From positions 62,001 to 126,000 of the forward strand of contig NZ_SCHL01000006.1 of NCBI RefSeq assembly GCF_004099695.1: a stretch of 64,000 nucleotides of DNA, in the 5' to 3' direction. The position numbers and the translations under genes were made by a program. The notes below the pieces were generated by a model that did not search any database, was not told the DNA's origin, and saw nothing but the letters and a program-made list of their open reading frames with translations. Positions 34,687 to 43,726 of the stretch are shown here, in pieces (the first letter of the stretch is position 1; every line of letters starts with the position of its first letter). The DNA comes from Methanosarcina sp. MSH10X1. Lineage in GTDB: Archaea > Halobacteriota > Methanosarcinia > Methanosarcinales > Methanosarcinaceae.

Positions 34687-35919
34687 TTATAAGCTATTCC
34701 ATAAAAGTAAAGCAAGAGTCCCGATAACTGCAATTATTCCGAAAGTGTTTTTTGCAAGAGAGAACAGACTGGAGGAACCGGAAATTCTCGAAATCAGGAT
34801 TTTATTTAACGTACTGATCAGGCTTGCAAGCACTGCAGTATTCGCTGCGGTTTCGTAGGAGATATTCCCGCTTACGGCAAGTAAGGTTACTGAGACTATT
34901 ACTCCCGAACTGCTTACAAAAGCCCCGAGGGCAGTGAAGTAAATTCCTGCAGTTCCTGCAATTCTATAGGCAAAGCTTCCTGCTATAAGTATAACGGCAA
35001 ATGCAACGCCAAATTTAAATGCCTGGCCAAGTGAGAAAGGAGACTCGATTTTAAGCTCTTCCCCGCCTATAGGGCAGAATGCCTTATTGTACCTGAGAGC
35101 TACTCCTATTGAAACAAGAATAATTACGGCCTGGGGAGGGAACATACGCAGCGTTGTCTGGCCTGTCGGGTCAACTATCAGAGCTAAGACAAGGTTTCTG
35201 ATAAGCATGGAAATATTGCAGAGCAGGATCCCGGTAAGCACAGGCTCCGCCATTTCCCTTGCTCGTGTAGAGAAGCCCGCAAGTGCGGCTGCTGTGGCTT
35301 CACTATTCACGAAGCCGCCTACAAAGCCTGAATAGCAGATTCCGCGCGTTGTGCCGAATTTTCTCAGGAGCACATAGCTTAAGAAGCTAATAAGTGAAAC
35401 AAGAATTACAATAAGGATCGCAGACCTGAAATTTATAACCCCGAAAAACACTCTATCCGGCATCACAGGATAAAGTATGAAAGCCACAGCCAGGAACTGT
35501 ATGGCATTGTAGAGTTCCTCTTTTGTCAGGTTTCCTGCAAACTGATGGAGAGGCTTTTTCTGGATCAAAAGAAAAGCCACGACTATAGAAGAGACAATAG
35601 CAAACATGCCATAATCATAGCCCACAAGGATACCCATGACAAAAATAAAAAAAAGACTGATTGGGCTGGTAACCCCTATCCGTTTGAAAAGAAAGATCTT
35701 GGCATAAGTGATTATGGAGCAGATTGCCCCGAAAAAAAGCGCGGCTACATAGACAAAACCCGGCCCTGTTGCCTCGCTTACGAAAGCGGTTAACATACCT
35801 GTTATGCAGGTTATGCTGTAAGTTCTCACACCGGCAAAGATTTCATGCTCAACTCCTCTATGCTCCCTTTCTATGCCTACCATTATCCCTATCAGAAAGG
35901 ATATGGCCAGCTTTGTCAT
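34687..35919 (-). CDS. MgtC/SapB + DUF4010 membrane protein
   Basis: 410 residues, about twelve hydrophobic helices. The N-terminal third is MgtC/SapB-like (AISFLIGIMVGIEREHRG, FAGVRTYSITCITGML), the rest DUF4010 (FILYPVMPDR, GFVGGFVNSEATAAALAG, NTAVLASLISTLNKILISRI). The family is widespread and functionally unclear; MgtC itself links to Mg2+ or ATP homeostasis. The reading frame stays open for 16 codons before the ATG without a standard start and no ribosome site is obvious at the ATG, so the true start is uncertain. Monocistronic. Confidence 0.82.
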   Translation of the reverse strand: MTKLAISFLIGIMVGIEREHRGVEHEIFAGVRTYSITCITGMLTAFVSEATGPGFVYVAALFFGAICSIITYAKIFLFKRIGVTSPISLFFIFVMGILVGYDYGMFAIVSSIVVAFLLIQKKPLHQFAGNLTKEELYNAIQFLAVAFILYPVMPDRVFFGVINFRSAILIVILVSLISFLSYVLLRKFGTTRGICYSGFVGGFVNSEATAAALAGFSTRAREMAEPVLTGILLCNISMLIRNLVLALIVDPTGQTTLRMFPPQAVIILVSIGVALRYNKAFCPIGGEELKIESPFSLGQAFKFGVAFAVILIAGSFAYRIAGTAGIYFTALGAFVSSSGVIVSVTLLAVSGNISYETAANTAVLASLISTLNKILISRISGSSSLFSLAKNTFGIIAVIGTLALLLWNSL

Positions 35920-36435
35920 GAAATCCAGAAAAACCGGATCGAAACCGAATTCTTCAATGGTACCCGTAGTTCAACCTCTATGATTTTTCGGTCTATGAAG
36001 TCCAGAACTTTTCTCTGTGTCAGTAAAATAACAAAGGCAAGTGAGTAATTATGAGTAGTAAAGTGAAGAGAAGTGGGTAATAAAACTAACAGTTTTGAGT
36101 AATATTATTTCCTTCAGTGGAATGGAATAAACGGGACAAGCAAAACAAAATATAATTATATAGTAAGGATGTTCCTGGTAATGAATTTAGCCCCTGAAAA
36201 GAGAAAAAGGTTTAGAGTGGATTACAGGCGTATGTACCATTCTTTAAAGTATGCTCATTCTTTAAAATACACTCTAAAACCTGAGAAAACTTTTTACAGC
36301 AAGCACTTTACAACCAGCACTTAAACCTGAGAAAACCACAGCTTATTCCTTACAGGATGCAGTAACTGAAAAATTTGCTAAACCTGACTGAAGCTGATTA
36401 CAGACCAAGGTCGGATGTTATCGGCTCTTGCTGGT
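35920..36435. other. Intergenic, no gene seen
   Basis: 516 bp. A TATA-like AATATAATTATATAG is at about 36148-36162. Imperfect repeats of TTCTTTAAA and CCTGAGAAAAC lie between 36238 and 36345. No frame is supported. Confidence 0.4.
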
Positions 36436-37092
36436 TTACACGTCTAGAAATTCAATTTCAATGGGTCTGCCTTCCGACTCTTCAAGCTTAATAAGAGCGC
36501 AGGAACCCTTCGAGGCTTCGCCCGGATTTACAACCACAGTCTTTCCCACCTGCTCCAGTCCTTTTGCCTCATGGATATGCCCGCAGACGATGAGGTCAAC
36601 CCTGTCAACGAATTTCTGGATAGCTTTACTACCCACGTGCCCGAAAGGAAGTTCGTCCCTCGTGCCGTGTGGAGGGGCATGAGTCAGAAGTACTATGGTT
36701 CCACACTCACCTGTACTTTCGGCAGAGCAGACCATATCTTCAAGAACTTTTTCAATTTCTTCTTCCGGAAGCTCAAACGGAGTATTGAACGGAGTAGGAT
36801 TTGAGCCGCCCAGCCCAATAAACCTGATGTTTCCGATCTGCTCGGCTTTTCCGTGCAGGTTTATAGCTTTCGAGCCGTCAAGGGCTTTCAGGATACTTCT
36901 CTGGTCACAATTTCCCGGAATTGCAAGCACAGGCCTGTCAAAGAGTTCCATCAATTCATCGACCTTCTCATCGGGTCCGAAATGGGTGATATCTCCGACA
37001 ATAACTACCAGGTCAAAATCCCCTGCCTTTTCCATCATTTTCCTTATCTTCGAATAATCCCCGTGGGGGTCAGAAATAGCCAGTATCTTCAT
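36436..37092 (-). CDS. Metallophosphoesterase (YfcE/MJ0936-like)
   Basis: 218 residues. Motifs of calcineurin-like phosphoesterases in order: ISDPHGD (D-x-H), VIVGDITHFG (G-D), IPGNCDQ (G-N-x-D), LLTHAPPHGT (H), VCGHIHEAKG (G-H-x-H). This class hydrolyses phosphodiesters or phosphomonoesters with two metal ions; substrate unknown. No partner gene adjacent. Confidence 0.9.
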   Translation of the reverse strand: MKILAISDPHGDYSKIRKMMEKAGDFDLVVIVGDITHFGPDEKVDELMELFDRPVLAIPGNCDQRSILKALDGSKAINLHGKAEQIGNIRFIGLGGSNPTPFNTPFELPEEEIEKVLEDMVCSAESTGECGTIVLLTHAPPHGTRDELPFGHVGSKAIQKFVDRVDLIVCGHIHEAKGLEQVGKTVVVNPGEASKGSCALIKLEESEGRPIEIEFLDV

Positions 37093-37276
37093 CCTTATCG
37101 GTCCTATTATTCCTAATTATCAGTAAGACTGCTCTTAATCATATTTATTCCTGCAAGTCCTATTATTTGTAATTATTCGAAAAACCTCATAATATCAAAC
37201 TTTTGATAACCCTTTTAAAAAATATCTTCTGATAAACCTTTTTGGAGAAGTTTTTAATAGAACTTTTTTTGTAGAA

Positions 37277-37437
37277 GTTTTTGATCAAACTTTTTTTGAA
37301 AAAGTTTGCGATAAAACCTTGTTTGCAGAAGTTTTTGATCAAACTTTTTTGAAAAAGTTTGCGATAAAACCTTGTTTGCAGAAGTTTTTGATCAAACTTT
37401 TTTTGAAAAAGTTTGCGATAAAACCTTGTTTGCAGAA
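37277..37437 (+). repeat. Three 53/54-bp tandem repeats each forming a hairpin
   Basis: Copies at 37277-37330, 37331-37383 and 37384-37437, with partial copies on both sides. Each contains CAAACTTTTT ... AAAAAGTTTG, a 10-bp perfect inverted repeat with a loop of only 2-3 bases. They end 46 bases before the trmY ATG. Shadow reading frames on both strands are produced by the repeat and are not genes. Confidence 0.9.
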
Positions 37438-37483
37438 GTTTTCTAAAAAGGCTTTTTATATCCCTTATGTAAATATAGTGCCC

Positions 37484-38119
37484 ATGCGCGACATCGTTAT
37501 TATAGGGCATAAGGCAAAGACAGACGGCAGTTTTTCTTTAAATGATCTTCCAGGTTCTGCCGGAAGAATGGATATTCTTTGCCGCTGCGTGAGTTCTGCC
37601 CTTTTTCTCTCCTTTGGAATGCGCAGGGACGTGAATGTGCACCTGCTGCTACTGGGAGAACCCGACCCCGGAAAAATCATCAGGTTTGAAGGGCTTCACC
37701 TTAGATATCTGAACCCTGACGAGCGAAGCAGTGGTTCGCTTATCCAGAAAGCCCTTCAAAAGGATGCAACCGAACAGGATATTCGTTCCACTCCAGGCGT
37801 CTGGATTCGCAGGGGAGATCTTGGATTCCTGCTTTCGAAATTTGAGGGCCGTACCCTGCTTTACCTGAGAGAAGACGGGGAAGACTTCAGGGCAATTGCC
37901 AGTGAAATCCGGGACCCGGTCTTTATCCTGGGAGACCATACAGGGGTTACCGAAGAAGAGGAAGCGCAGCTCCTCAAGGCAGGAGCGAAAGTTATCTCGG
38001 TAGGTCCGATTTCCCTTCACTCCAACCACTGCATAACCCTTGTGCACAACGAACTGGACAGGGTGGAAGCAGAAAGAGGGGAATTGCCCGGAGAAGCCGA
38101 CCGCAGAAATGAGGATTGA
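37484..38119 (+). CDS. trmY: tRNA (pseudouridine54-N1)-methyltransferase TrmY
   Basis: Methylates Psi54 in the T-loop of archaeal tRNA to m1Psi. 211 residues, a SPOUT (knotted) protein: RDIVIIGHKAKTDGSFSLND at the N-terminus, GRMDILCRCVSSALFLS, VHLLLLGEPDP, IRRGDLGFLLSK, VFILGDHTGVTEEEE and the C-terminal VGPISLHSNHCITLVHNELD, the SAM/knot region of the family. The frame extends upstream through the tandem repeats, but ATG 37484 gives the proper family N-terminus. pus10, whose product makes the substrate Psi54, is the next gene. Confidence 0.93.
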   Translation: MRDIVIIGHKAKTDGSFSLNDLPGSAGRMDILCRCVSSALFLSFGMRRDVNVHLLLLGEPDPGKIIRFEGLHLRYLNPDERSSGSLIQKALQKDATEQDIRSTPGVWIRRGDLGFLLSKFEGRTLLYLREDGEDFRAIASEIRDPVFILGDHTGVTEEEEAQLLKAGAKVISVGPISLHSNHCITLVHNELDRVEAERGELPGEADRRNED

Positions 38120-38198
38120 ATTACAATCACGATTGAATTAAAGTCACGATTGAATTAAAGTCACGATTGAATTAAAGTCACGATTGAATTATAATCAG
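38114..38198 (+). repeat. Five 17-bp tandem repeats after trmY
   Basis: GATTGAATTAAAGTCAC-type units at 38114, 38131, 38148, 38165 and 38182; the three central ones are identical. The first overlaps the last codon and the stop of trmY. No reading frame or hairpin role is clear. Confidence 0.85.
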
Positions 38199-38443
38199 GA
38201 TTCGGCTGCAATTCCTGAATTTGTTCCGACACAAAAAGTTATATCCCATTTCCCTGTATCAGAATAGAAACTTATCCGGATACAGTTTTCCCGGAAATCT
38301 GGGTTTCGCGAAGATTTGCCTTTGCGATACTGGCAGTAATATAGTCTTTAAGGCAATCGCTCTTATCCAGTATTTATCCCTCACTTCCTGATTATTCACT
38401 CAGGTCTATTCCCAAATGAAGAGCTTAAAGAAAGTGAAAGAAA
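38199..38443 (+). promoter_or_regulatory. Leader region of pus10
   Basis: 245 bp non-coding after the 17-bp repeats, with AT-rich promoter-like stretches around 38336-38346 (AATATAGTC). The total gap trmY-pus10 is 324 bp, so pus10 probably has its own promoter. Confidence 0.35.
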
Positions 38444-39739
38444 ATGGATGTACTTGAAATTTCAAAAAAGATTCTGCACGAAGGCCCGGTATGTGACAAC
38501 TGTCTGGGCCGCCAGTTCGCAAAATTGTCCACCGGCCTGAGCAATAGAGAACGCGGGCAGGCCCTGAAACTCGCTCTTGTCCTTGAAGGAGACAGAATTT
38601 ACAAAACTGAAAATGACGATTCTCTCCTTCAGGAGCTTGCCCCTTGCAGCGCGTTTGCGAGAAAAACGCTTGGAATGGGGGATGAAGACGAGCAGTGCTG
38701 GGTTTGCCTTGACCAGTTCAAAAAACTGGAAGAATGGGCCGATAAAGCCGAAAAAGCCCTCGAAGGTCTCGAGTATTCAACGTTTCTGGTGGGCACTAAG
38801 GTTAGCGGGCTTCTGAGTGAAAATGAAGAAATTCTCTGGGCTGAGGTTGGGACCGCGTACGCAGAACAGCTTAAGACCGAGCTTAACAGGGAAGTGGGCA
38901 AACGGATTGCCGAAAAAGTCCAGAAAGATGTGGATTTTGAAAACCCTGATATTACGATTACCCTTGACCTTGCAAAGCACAAGCTCGAACTCCAGGTCCG
39001 TTCGGTATATATTCTGGGCCGCTACCGCAAACTGGTCAGGGGAATTCCCCAGACCCGCTGGCCGTGCAGGAAATGCAAGGGCAGAGGATGCGAAAGGTGT
39101 GATTTTACAGGGAAACAGTACCAGGAATCCGTAGATGAACTTATAAAGGGGCCTGTAGTCGAGGCGTTTCAGTCAATAGATACGGCTTTTCACGGTTCGG
39201 GCAGGGAAGATATCGACGCCCTGATGCTCGGAAGCGGGAGACCTTTTATAGTGGAAGCAAAATCCCCTAAGAAGCGCAACACAGATCTTGAAGCCCTCAT
39301 GAGAAGCATTAATGAAAAAGCTGCAGGGAAAGTTGAGGTAAGCGAGCTTACTTTCGCTGGAAAAGATATGATTGAGACCCTGAAAAGCTCAAAGGCGGAT
39401 AAAACTTATAAGCTTAAAGTTACATTTAAAGAGCCTGTTTCAGAGGAAAAGCTTAAATCCAGCCTTGAGGCTTTGAATGGCGTGGAGATCTCCCAGCAGA
39501 CTCCAAGGCGTGTAGTTCACAGGCGGGCTGACCTTGTCAGAAAAAGGCATGTGCACAGCATCAAGCTTGAAGAACTGACAGACGAGGGCTACGCCTACAT
39601 AACAGTAAACTGCGAAGGCGGACTGTATGTAAAAGAGCTTATTTCCGGAGATGAGGGCAGGACAAACCCGAGCCTTAGCGGACTTCTGGGTATTCCGGCG
39701 CTTGTGGAAGATCTTGATGTAGTCAACGTTGATATTTAA
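38444..39739 (+). CDS. pus10: tRNA pseudouridine(54/55) synthase Pus10
   Basis: Makes Psi54 and Psi55 in archaeal tRNA. 431 residues. An N-terminal zinc/THUMP-like part with CDNCLGRQF and CWVC, a central CRKCKGRGCERC cysteine cluster, and the catalytic domain with the conserved Asp in SGREDIDALMLGSGRPFIVE, VSELTFAGKDM, TPRRVVHRRADLVRKR and the C-terminal GLYVKELISGDEGRTNPSL. Full length. Placed between trmY and rpl21e, so two successive T-loop modification enzymes are neighbours. Confidence 0.95.
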   Translation: MDVLEISKKILHEGPVCDNCLGRQFAKLSTGLSNRERGQALKLALVLEGDRIYKTENDDSLLQELAPCSAFARKTLGMGDEDEQCWVCLDQFKKLEEWADKAEKALEGLEYSTFLVGTKVSGLLSENEEILWAEVGTAYAEQLKTELNREVGKRIAEKVQKDVDFENPDITITLDLAKHKLELQVRSVYILGRYRKLVRGIPQTRWPCRKCKGRGCERCDFTGKQYQESVDELIKGPVVEAFQSIDTAFHGSGREDIDALMLGSGRPFIVEAKSPKKRNTDLEALMRSINEKAAGKVEVSELTFAGKDMIETLKSSKADKTYKLKVTFKEPVSEEKLKSSLEALNGVEISQQTPRRVVHRRADLVRKRHVHSIKLEELTDEGYAYITVNCEGGLYVKELISGDEGRTNPSLSGLLGIPALVEDLDVVNVDI

Positions 39740-39829
39740 ATTCAATCTGAATCAGGTTTATTTAATACGCAGGTCAGGAGAGCATTCCCTGACTGAACGT
39801 TTTATTTAAATAATATCCATCTTATCTAG

Positions 39830-40180
<351 letters not shown>

Positions 40181-40708
40181 CTCCGATTCCGGGCAGTTAG
40201 GTTGTAAAACCTAACCCCTTTTATCCTGAATCTACAGATGCAGGCTTCTATAATAGCCCGGGCTCCTGCAGGAATTTTCGGGAACTTGCAAGAGCAATAG
40301 CCTGCAGTTAAGTTTAAGAAACTTAATGCCCCCGGAATACCTGCTAAAAGGCTGGAGGGGAATTTGAAGAGACTGCTTTTAAAAATCTTATCTCTTATCC
40401 CGACATGGGAATATCTATAATTATATATCGTTTGTCAGACATATACCTGAGCCAGATCAGGATAAGATTATTCGGGACAATTGCAGATTGTATTGAATAC
40501 GATCGAATTTCGTGCGTAACGGTAATCCGGATAAAGCTTGACAAGTGCAGGAATGCACGAACTGAGCGTGATTCAGATTTCCGGATACTGACAGGCGGAA
40601 ATTTATTTGAGCCAGGAACTCCTGGGGAATTGAAAAGTGATCCGGACGGATTGCTCATCAGGATATGGCAACCGGTTACAGCTTCTAAGTCAAAAAGAGT
40701 GTATTTCA
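40181..40708 (+). other. Intergenic between rpl21e and rpo4
   Basis: 528 bp. Contains the rpl21e 3' hairpin and a TATA-like ATTATATATCG near 40419-40429. Two overlapping frames of about 100 codons on opposite strands have no ribosome site and no family, so are left out. Confidence 0.45.
40196..40215 (+). terminator. Hairpin after rpl21e
   Basis: GTTAGGTT-GTAA-AACCTAAC, a perfect 8-bp stem with a 4-base loop, followed by CCCCTTTTA. 15 bases after the stop. Confidence 0.7.
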
Positions 40709-41062
40709 ATGATAGTTAAGGAAGTTATCAGTGAAGAATTATTGACCCTGGCCGAAGTCAGAGAACTACTTTCCACGATCGTCGAAGAACGCAGGGAACA
40801 GGGGCTTGAAGTAGGATACGGGTTCAGAAAAGCTCTGCGTCATGCTGAACAGTTCTCAAAAATCAGCGGGAAAAGATCAAGAGAACTGGTTAACAGGCTG
40901 TTAGAACTCGAAAAAATGAAGCCTGCAATCGCGATAAGGATCGCAGATATTCTTCCTCAGTCCAGGGACGAAATCCGATCAATCTACGCTAAAGAAAAAT
41001 ATACCCTGAGCAATGAGGAACTTGACCAAATTCTTGATTACGTACTCGAAGCTATTGAGTAA
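40709..41062 (+). CDS. rpo4: RNA polymerase subunit Rpo4 (RpoF)
   Basis: 117 residues, partner of Rpo7 in the archaeal polymerase stalk. IVKEVISEELLTLAEVRELL at the start, GFRKALRHAEQFSKI, KMKPAIAIRIADILPQSRDE, IYAKEKYTLSNEELDQIL at the end match the family, including its HRDC-like C-terminal helices. The longer frame from 40637 is not needed. Position after eL21 is the normal archaeal order. Confidence 0.95.
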   Translation: MIVKEVISEELLTLAEVRELLSTIVEERREQGLEVGYGFRKALRHAEQFSKISGKRSRELVNRLLELEKMKPAIAIRIADILPQSRDEIRSIYAKEKYTLSNEELDQILDYVLEAIE

Positions 41063-41400
41063 AACTGAGACGCAAAGGGAATAAGCTATATAGCAGGTTT
41101 CATCTTGTTATTTATCAGGGAAGTATCCGAAACATAGAGTGCTTTAGAGTATCAGGGAGTGTCCTGATATGAATTCAAATATAGAGGACTCTTTGGGTTA
41201 TAGATGAATTGAGTCCGGGGATGCCGGTTACAGGGTAGTTTGAAGTTTTACAGAACACTGGAAATTTGTGAATTGCCGACAGGTCCGATTAATGGGATAG
41301 GTCCCGAACCGGATATAAGTAAGTCGGGCATATCAGGATCAATTATATCCTGTATACAAATTTCGTGGGATTTTATACTTACTTTATAGGATGGGTGCTG
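41063..41400 (+). other. Intergenic between rpo4 and the DUF655 gene
   Basis: 338 bp, no gene. TATA-like GCTATATAGC is at 41086-41095. Nothing else recognised. Confidence 0.4.
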
Positions 41401-42132
41401 ATGAGAGTAGAGAAGTCGCAATCAGGTAGACCGTACGCTGGCAGATCAGCTGCTGAAAAACCTTCTTATGGCGGCAGGCGTCCGACAGGCAAACCGCAAT
41501 CCGATAGACAATCAGAGAGAGCTCCACGCTCATCCGGAAAATCCCTGGAAAGCCCACAGGACAGAGAGGAATATGCATGGGTCCTGGATTACCTCCCCTA
41601 TGGGAAGGCTGTTGACGGCACTGCCGCATACCAGAAAAAACCTCTCGTACAGGCTGTGGGAGATAAAAAATTCACCCTTATGGAGCTCGTTCCCAAAAGC
41701 GGCGTAGTTCCTCAGATCCAGTCAAGGGTTTACATAGGGCCGGGAGACCGGGATGAAATCGATCACGTAAAGCAAAGAATAGGCTATTCCGAGCTTACGA
41801 CAGGAGCTAATCTCGAATTGCCTTTTATCCTTGAAGCCTGTGTCAGGTATCAGGAAGAACGCTTCGTGAAGTTTTTCAATGAGGCCCATTCCATAACTAC
41901 CCGCCTGCACATGCTTGAGCTCCTGCCAGGGATAGGCAAAAAACTCATGTGGTCTATAATTGATGAGCGCAAAAAAGGGGACTTCAAGAGTTTTCAGGAT
42001 ATTCGGGAGAGAATTCCAAGCCTGCATGATCCCGCTAAGGTTCTTGCACACAGGATTGAAGAAGAGCTCAAGGATGATTTCATTAAATACAGACTGTTCA
42101 CAACTCCACCGCGCCGCCAGAAAGCCGAGTGA
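41401..42132 (+). CDS. DUF655 family putative RNA-binding protein
   Basis: 243 residues. A basic, Arg/Gly/Ser-rich disordered N-terminus of about 60 residues precedes the conserved DUF655 core: EEYAWVLDYLPYGKA, LMELVPK, RVYIGPGDRDEIDHVKQRI, LPFILEACVRYQEERFVKFF and a helix-hairpin-helix LLPGIGKKLMWSIIDERKKG. Universal in euryarchaea next to ksgA; likely binds RNA or DNA in ribosome biogenesis, role unproven. The start at 41401 is chosen; the longer frame from 41365 adds a hydrophobic stretch not in the family. Confidence 0.9.
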   Translation: MRVEKSQSGRPYAGRSAAEKPSYGGRRPTGKPQSDRQSERAPRSSGKSLESPQDREEYAWVLDYLPYGKAVDGTAAYQKKPLVQAVGDKKFTLMELVPKSGVVPQIQSRVYIGPGDRDEIDHVKQRIGYSELTTGANLELPFILEACVRYQEERFVKFFNEAHSITTRLHMLELLPGIGKKLMWSIIDERKKGDFKSFQDIRERIPSLHDPAKVLAHRIEEELKDDFIKYRLFTTPPRRQKAE

Positions 42133-42254
42133 GACGTGAACCCCTCTATTCTATTTTTTTAAATAATAATCTCACGGTTAAGCATTTTCAGCTTTTGACA
42201 ATTACTTCAATTTACATTAATCTGGTTTCTTCAGACCAGATACTCGATTCACTC

Positions 42255-42260
42255 AGGAGG
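42255..42260 (+). promoter_or_regulatory. Consensus ribosome binding site for the CTG-started ksgA
   Basis: AGGAGG followed by TTTCAAT and then CTG at 42268. It decides the start of ksgA. Confidence 0.8.
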
Positions 42261-42267
42261 TTTCAAT

Positions 42268-43104
42268 CTGGTTCGTTCTCTTCTTAAAAAATATAATATA
42301 AAAGGAGGCATTTTTGATCAGCATTTCCTTATCGATACAGGCTACCTGGACAGGATAGTAGCTGCTGCTGATCTGGGTCCCGAGGATGTCGTGCTTGAAA
42401 TCGGTGCAGGTATCGGAAACCTTACTGAAAGGCTTGCACGGAAGGCAAAAAAGGTAATTGTAATTGAATTTGACCCTGCCCTTGTCAGGGTTCTGCACGA
42501 CCGTTTCGATGAGGTTGAAAATATTGAGATAATTGCCGGCGATGCCCTTAAAGTCGATTTCCCGGACTTCGATAAAGTCGTTTCAAACCTTCCCTATTCC
42601 ATCTCTTCAGAGATTACTTTCAAGCTTCTCCGCCATAAATTCAAGCTTGGTATTCTCATGTACCAGTACGAGTTCGCAGCCCGGATGGTTTCTCCTCCCA
42701 ACTGCAAGGACTACTCACGCCTTACGGTTGATACGTATTATTTTGCGGATGCCTCGATCCTGATGAAGGTCCCGAAAAGTGTTTTCCATCCGGCACCCGA
42801 AGTTGATTCTGCAGTGATCAAACTTGTTCCCCGTCCTGCACCTTTCGAAGTCAGGGACGAAGCTTTTTTCATGGATTTCATAGCTGCCGCTTTCAGCCAG
42901 CGCCGGAAAAAACTGAGAAACGCAATCCTCAACAATAATCATGTGCTCAAAATTCCCGATATTAAAGAGGTAGTTGCCAGGCTGCCTGAGGATTTAATGA
43001 GCAAACGCGCTGAGAACCTGACTCCAGAAGAACTTGCTCAGGTAGCAAATCAGATAATTGATTTAAAAAAATCAATTCTCACAAAGGAAATAAAAGAACA
43101 ATAA
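42268..43104 (+). CDS. ksgA: 16S rRNA adenine dimethyltransferase KsgA/RsmA, CTG start
   Basis: Dimethylates the two conserved adenines near the 3' end of 16S rRNA. 278 residues when started at CTG 42268. The first residues after the start read VRSLLKKYN, then GGIFDQHFLIDTGYLDRI, the normal family N-terminus. SAM motifs: VLEIGAGIGNLTERLA, VIVIEFDPALV, GDALKVDF, SNLPYSISSEI (NLPY active site), and C-terminal FSQRRKKLRNAI. No ATG, GTG or TTG lies in frame between the upstream stop at 42196 and the first ATG at 42391, which is already past motif I's beginning. AGGAGG sits exactly 7 bases before the CTG. A frame scan with standard starts would lose 41 residues. Confidence 0.88.
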   Translation: MVRSLLKKYNIKGGIFDQHFLIDTGYLDRIVAAADLGPEDVVLEIGAGIGNLTERLARKAKKVIVIEFDPALVRVLHDRFDEVENIEIIAGDALKVDFPDFDKVVSNLPYSISSEITFKLLRHKFKLGILMYQYEFAARMVSPPNCKDYSRLTVDTYYFADASILMKVPKSVFHPAPEVDSAVIKLVPRPAPFEVRDEAFFMDFIAAAFSQRRKKLRNAILNNNHVLKIPDIKEVVARLPEDLMSKRAENLTPEELAQVANQIIDLKKSILTKEIKEQ

Positions 43105-43117
43105 AGAACCCGAAAGC

Positions 43118-43726
43118 ATGGTTGAAATCGAATACAAAAAAGCCCGGATCAGGTTGGGGAATACGGACCTTGTCTATGAGCCTGCAGAAGATTCTTTTTT
43201 ACTTGCCGATGCAGCGCTGGGCGAGGCAAAGCCGGGTATGCAAATCCTTGAGATCGGAACCGGTTCCGGCTTTGTATCGGCTGTACTTCTTGCAAACTTC
43301 AAAGGTATCCGCCTGGTAGCAACGGAAATTAACCCCCATGCCGCCATCTGTGCGAAAATGAACGGGGTGGAGGTTATCCGTACCGACCTTTTCAAAGGGC
43401 TCAGACCGCGGCGCCCGGAAACCTGTTTTGACCTTATCCTCTTCAACCCTCCATATCTGCCTACCTCAAAGGAGGAAAAAGTCCCAGGCTGGCTGAACTA
43501 CGCTTTTGACGGGGGAATTAGCGGGAGAGAGACTCTTGACCGTTTTCTGGATGAAGTAAGGGATTATCTCAAGCCAGGAGGGGAAATTCTTGTGCTTATC
43601 TCTTCCATTACCGGTCTGGATGCGGTGAAGGCGAAAATGAAGGAACTTGGGTTTGCGGTTGAGGTTGTGGCAAGAAAAAAAGTTTCTTTCGAGGAATTGA
43701 TTGTTGTCCGGGGAAAACTTTTGTGA
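43118..43726 (+). CDS. HemK2-type protein N5-glutamine methyltransferase
   Basis: 202 residues. Methylates the GGQ glutamine of release factor aRF1 (and possibly lysines of other proteins), as for archaeal and eukaryotic HemK2/Mtq2. Seen: VYEPAEDSFLLADAAL, ILEIGTGSGFVSAVLL, LVATEINPHAA, FDLILFNPPYLP (NPPY active site), GGISGRETLDRFLDEV and EELIVVRGKLL. 13 bp after ksgA, same operon. Confidence 0.93.
   Translation: MVEIEYKKARIRLGNTDLVYEPAEDSFLLADAALGEAKPGMQILEIGTGSGFVSAVLLANFKGIRLVATEINPHAAICAKMNGVEVIRTDLFKGLRPRRPETCFDLILFNPPYLPTSKEEKVPGWLNYAFDGGISGRETLDRFLDEVRDYLKPGGEILVLISSITGLDAVKAKMKELGFAVEVVARKKVSFEELIVVRGKLL

Noticed and set aside
37187-37510. 107-codon minus-strand frame of K/F/I-rich repeats before trmY
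   Set aside because: Produced by the 53/54-bp tandem repeat; no ribosome site, and it overlaps the trmY start.
40395-40719. Two opposing frames of about 104 codons before rpo4
   Set aside because: Mirror frames in the same DNA, neither with ribosome site or family features.
42391-43104. ksgA started at the first ATG
   Set aside because: Would delete the conserved N-terminus and part of the SAM site; the AGGAGG lies before CTG 42268.
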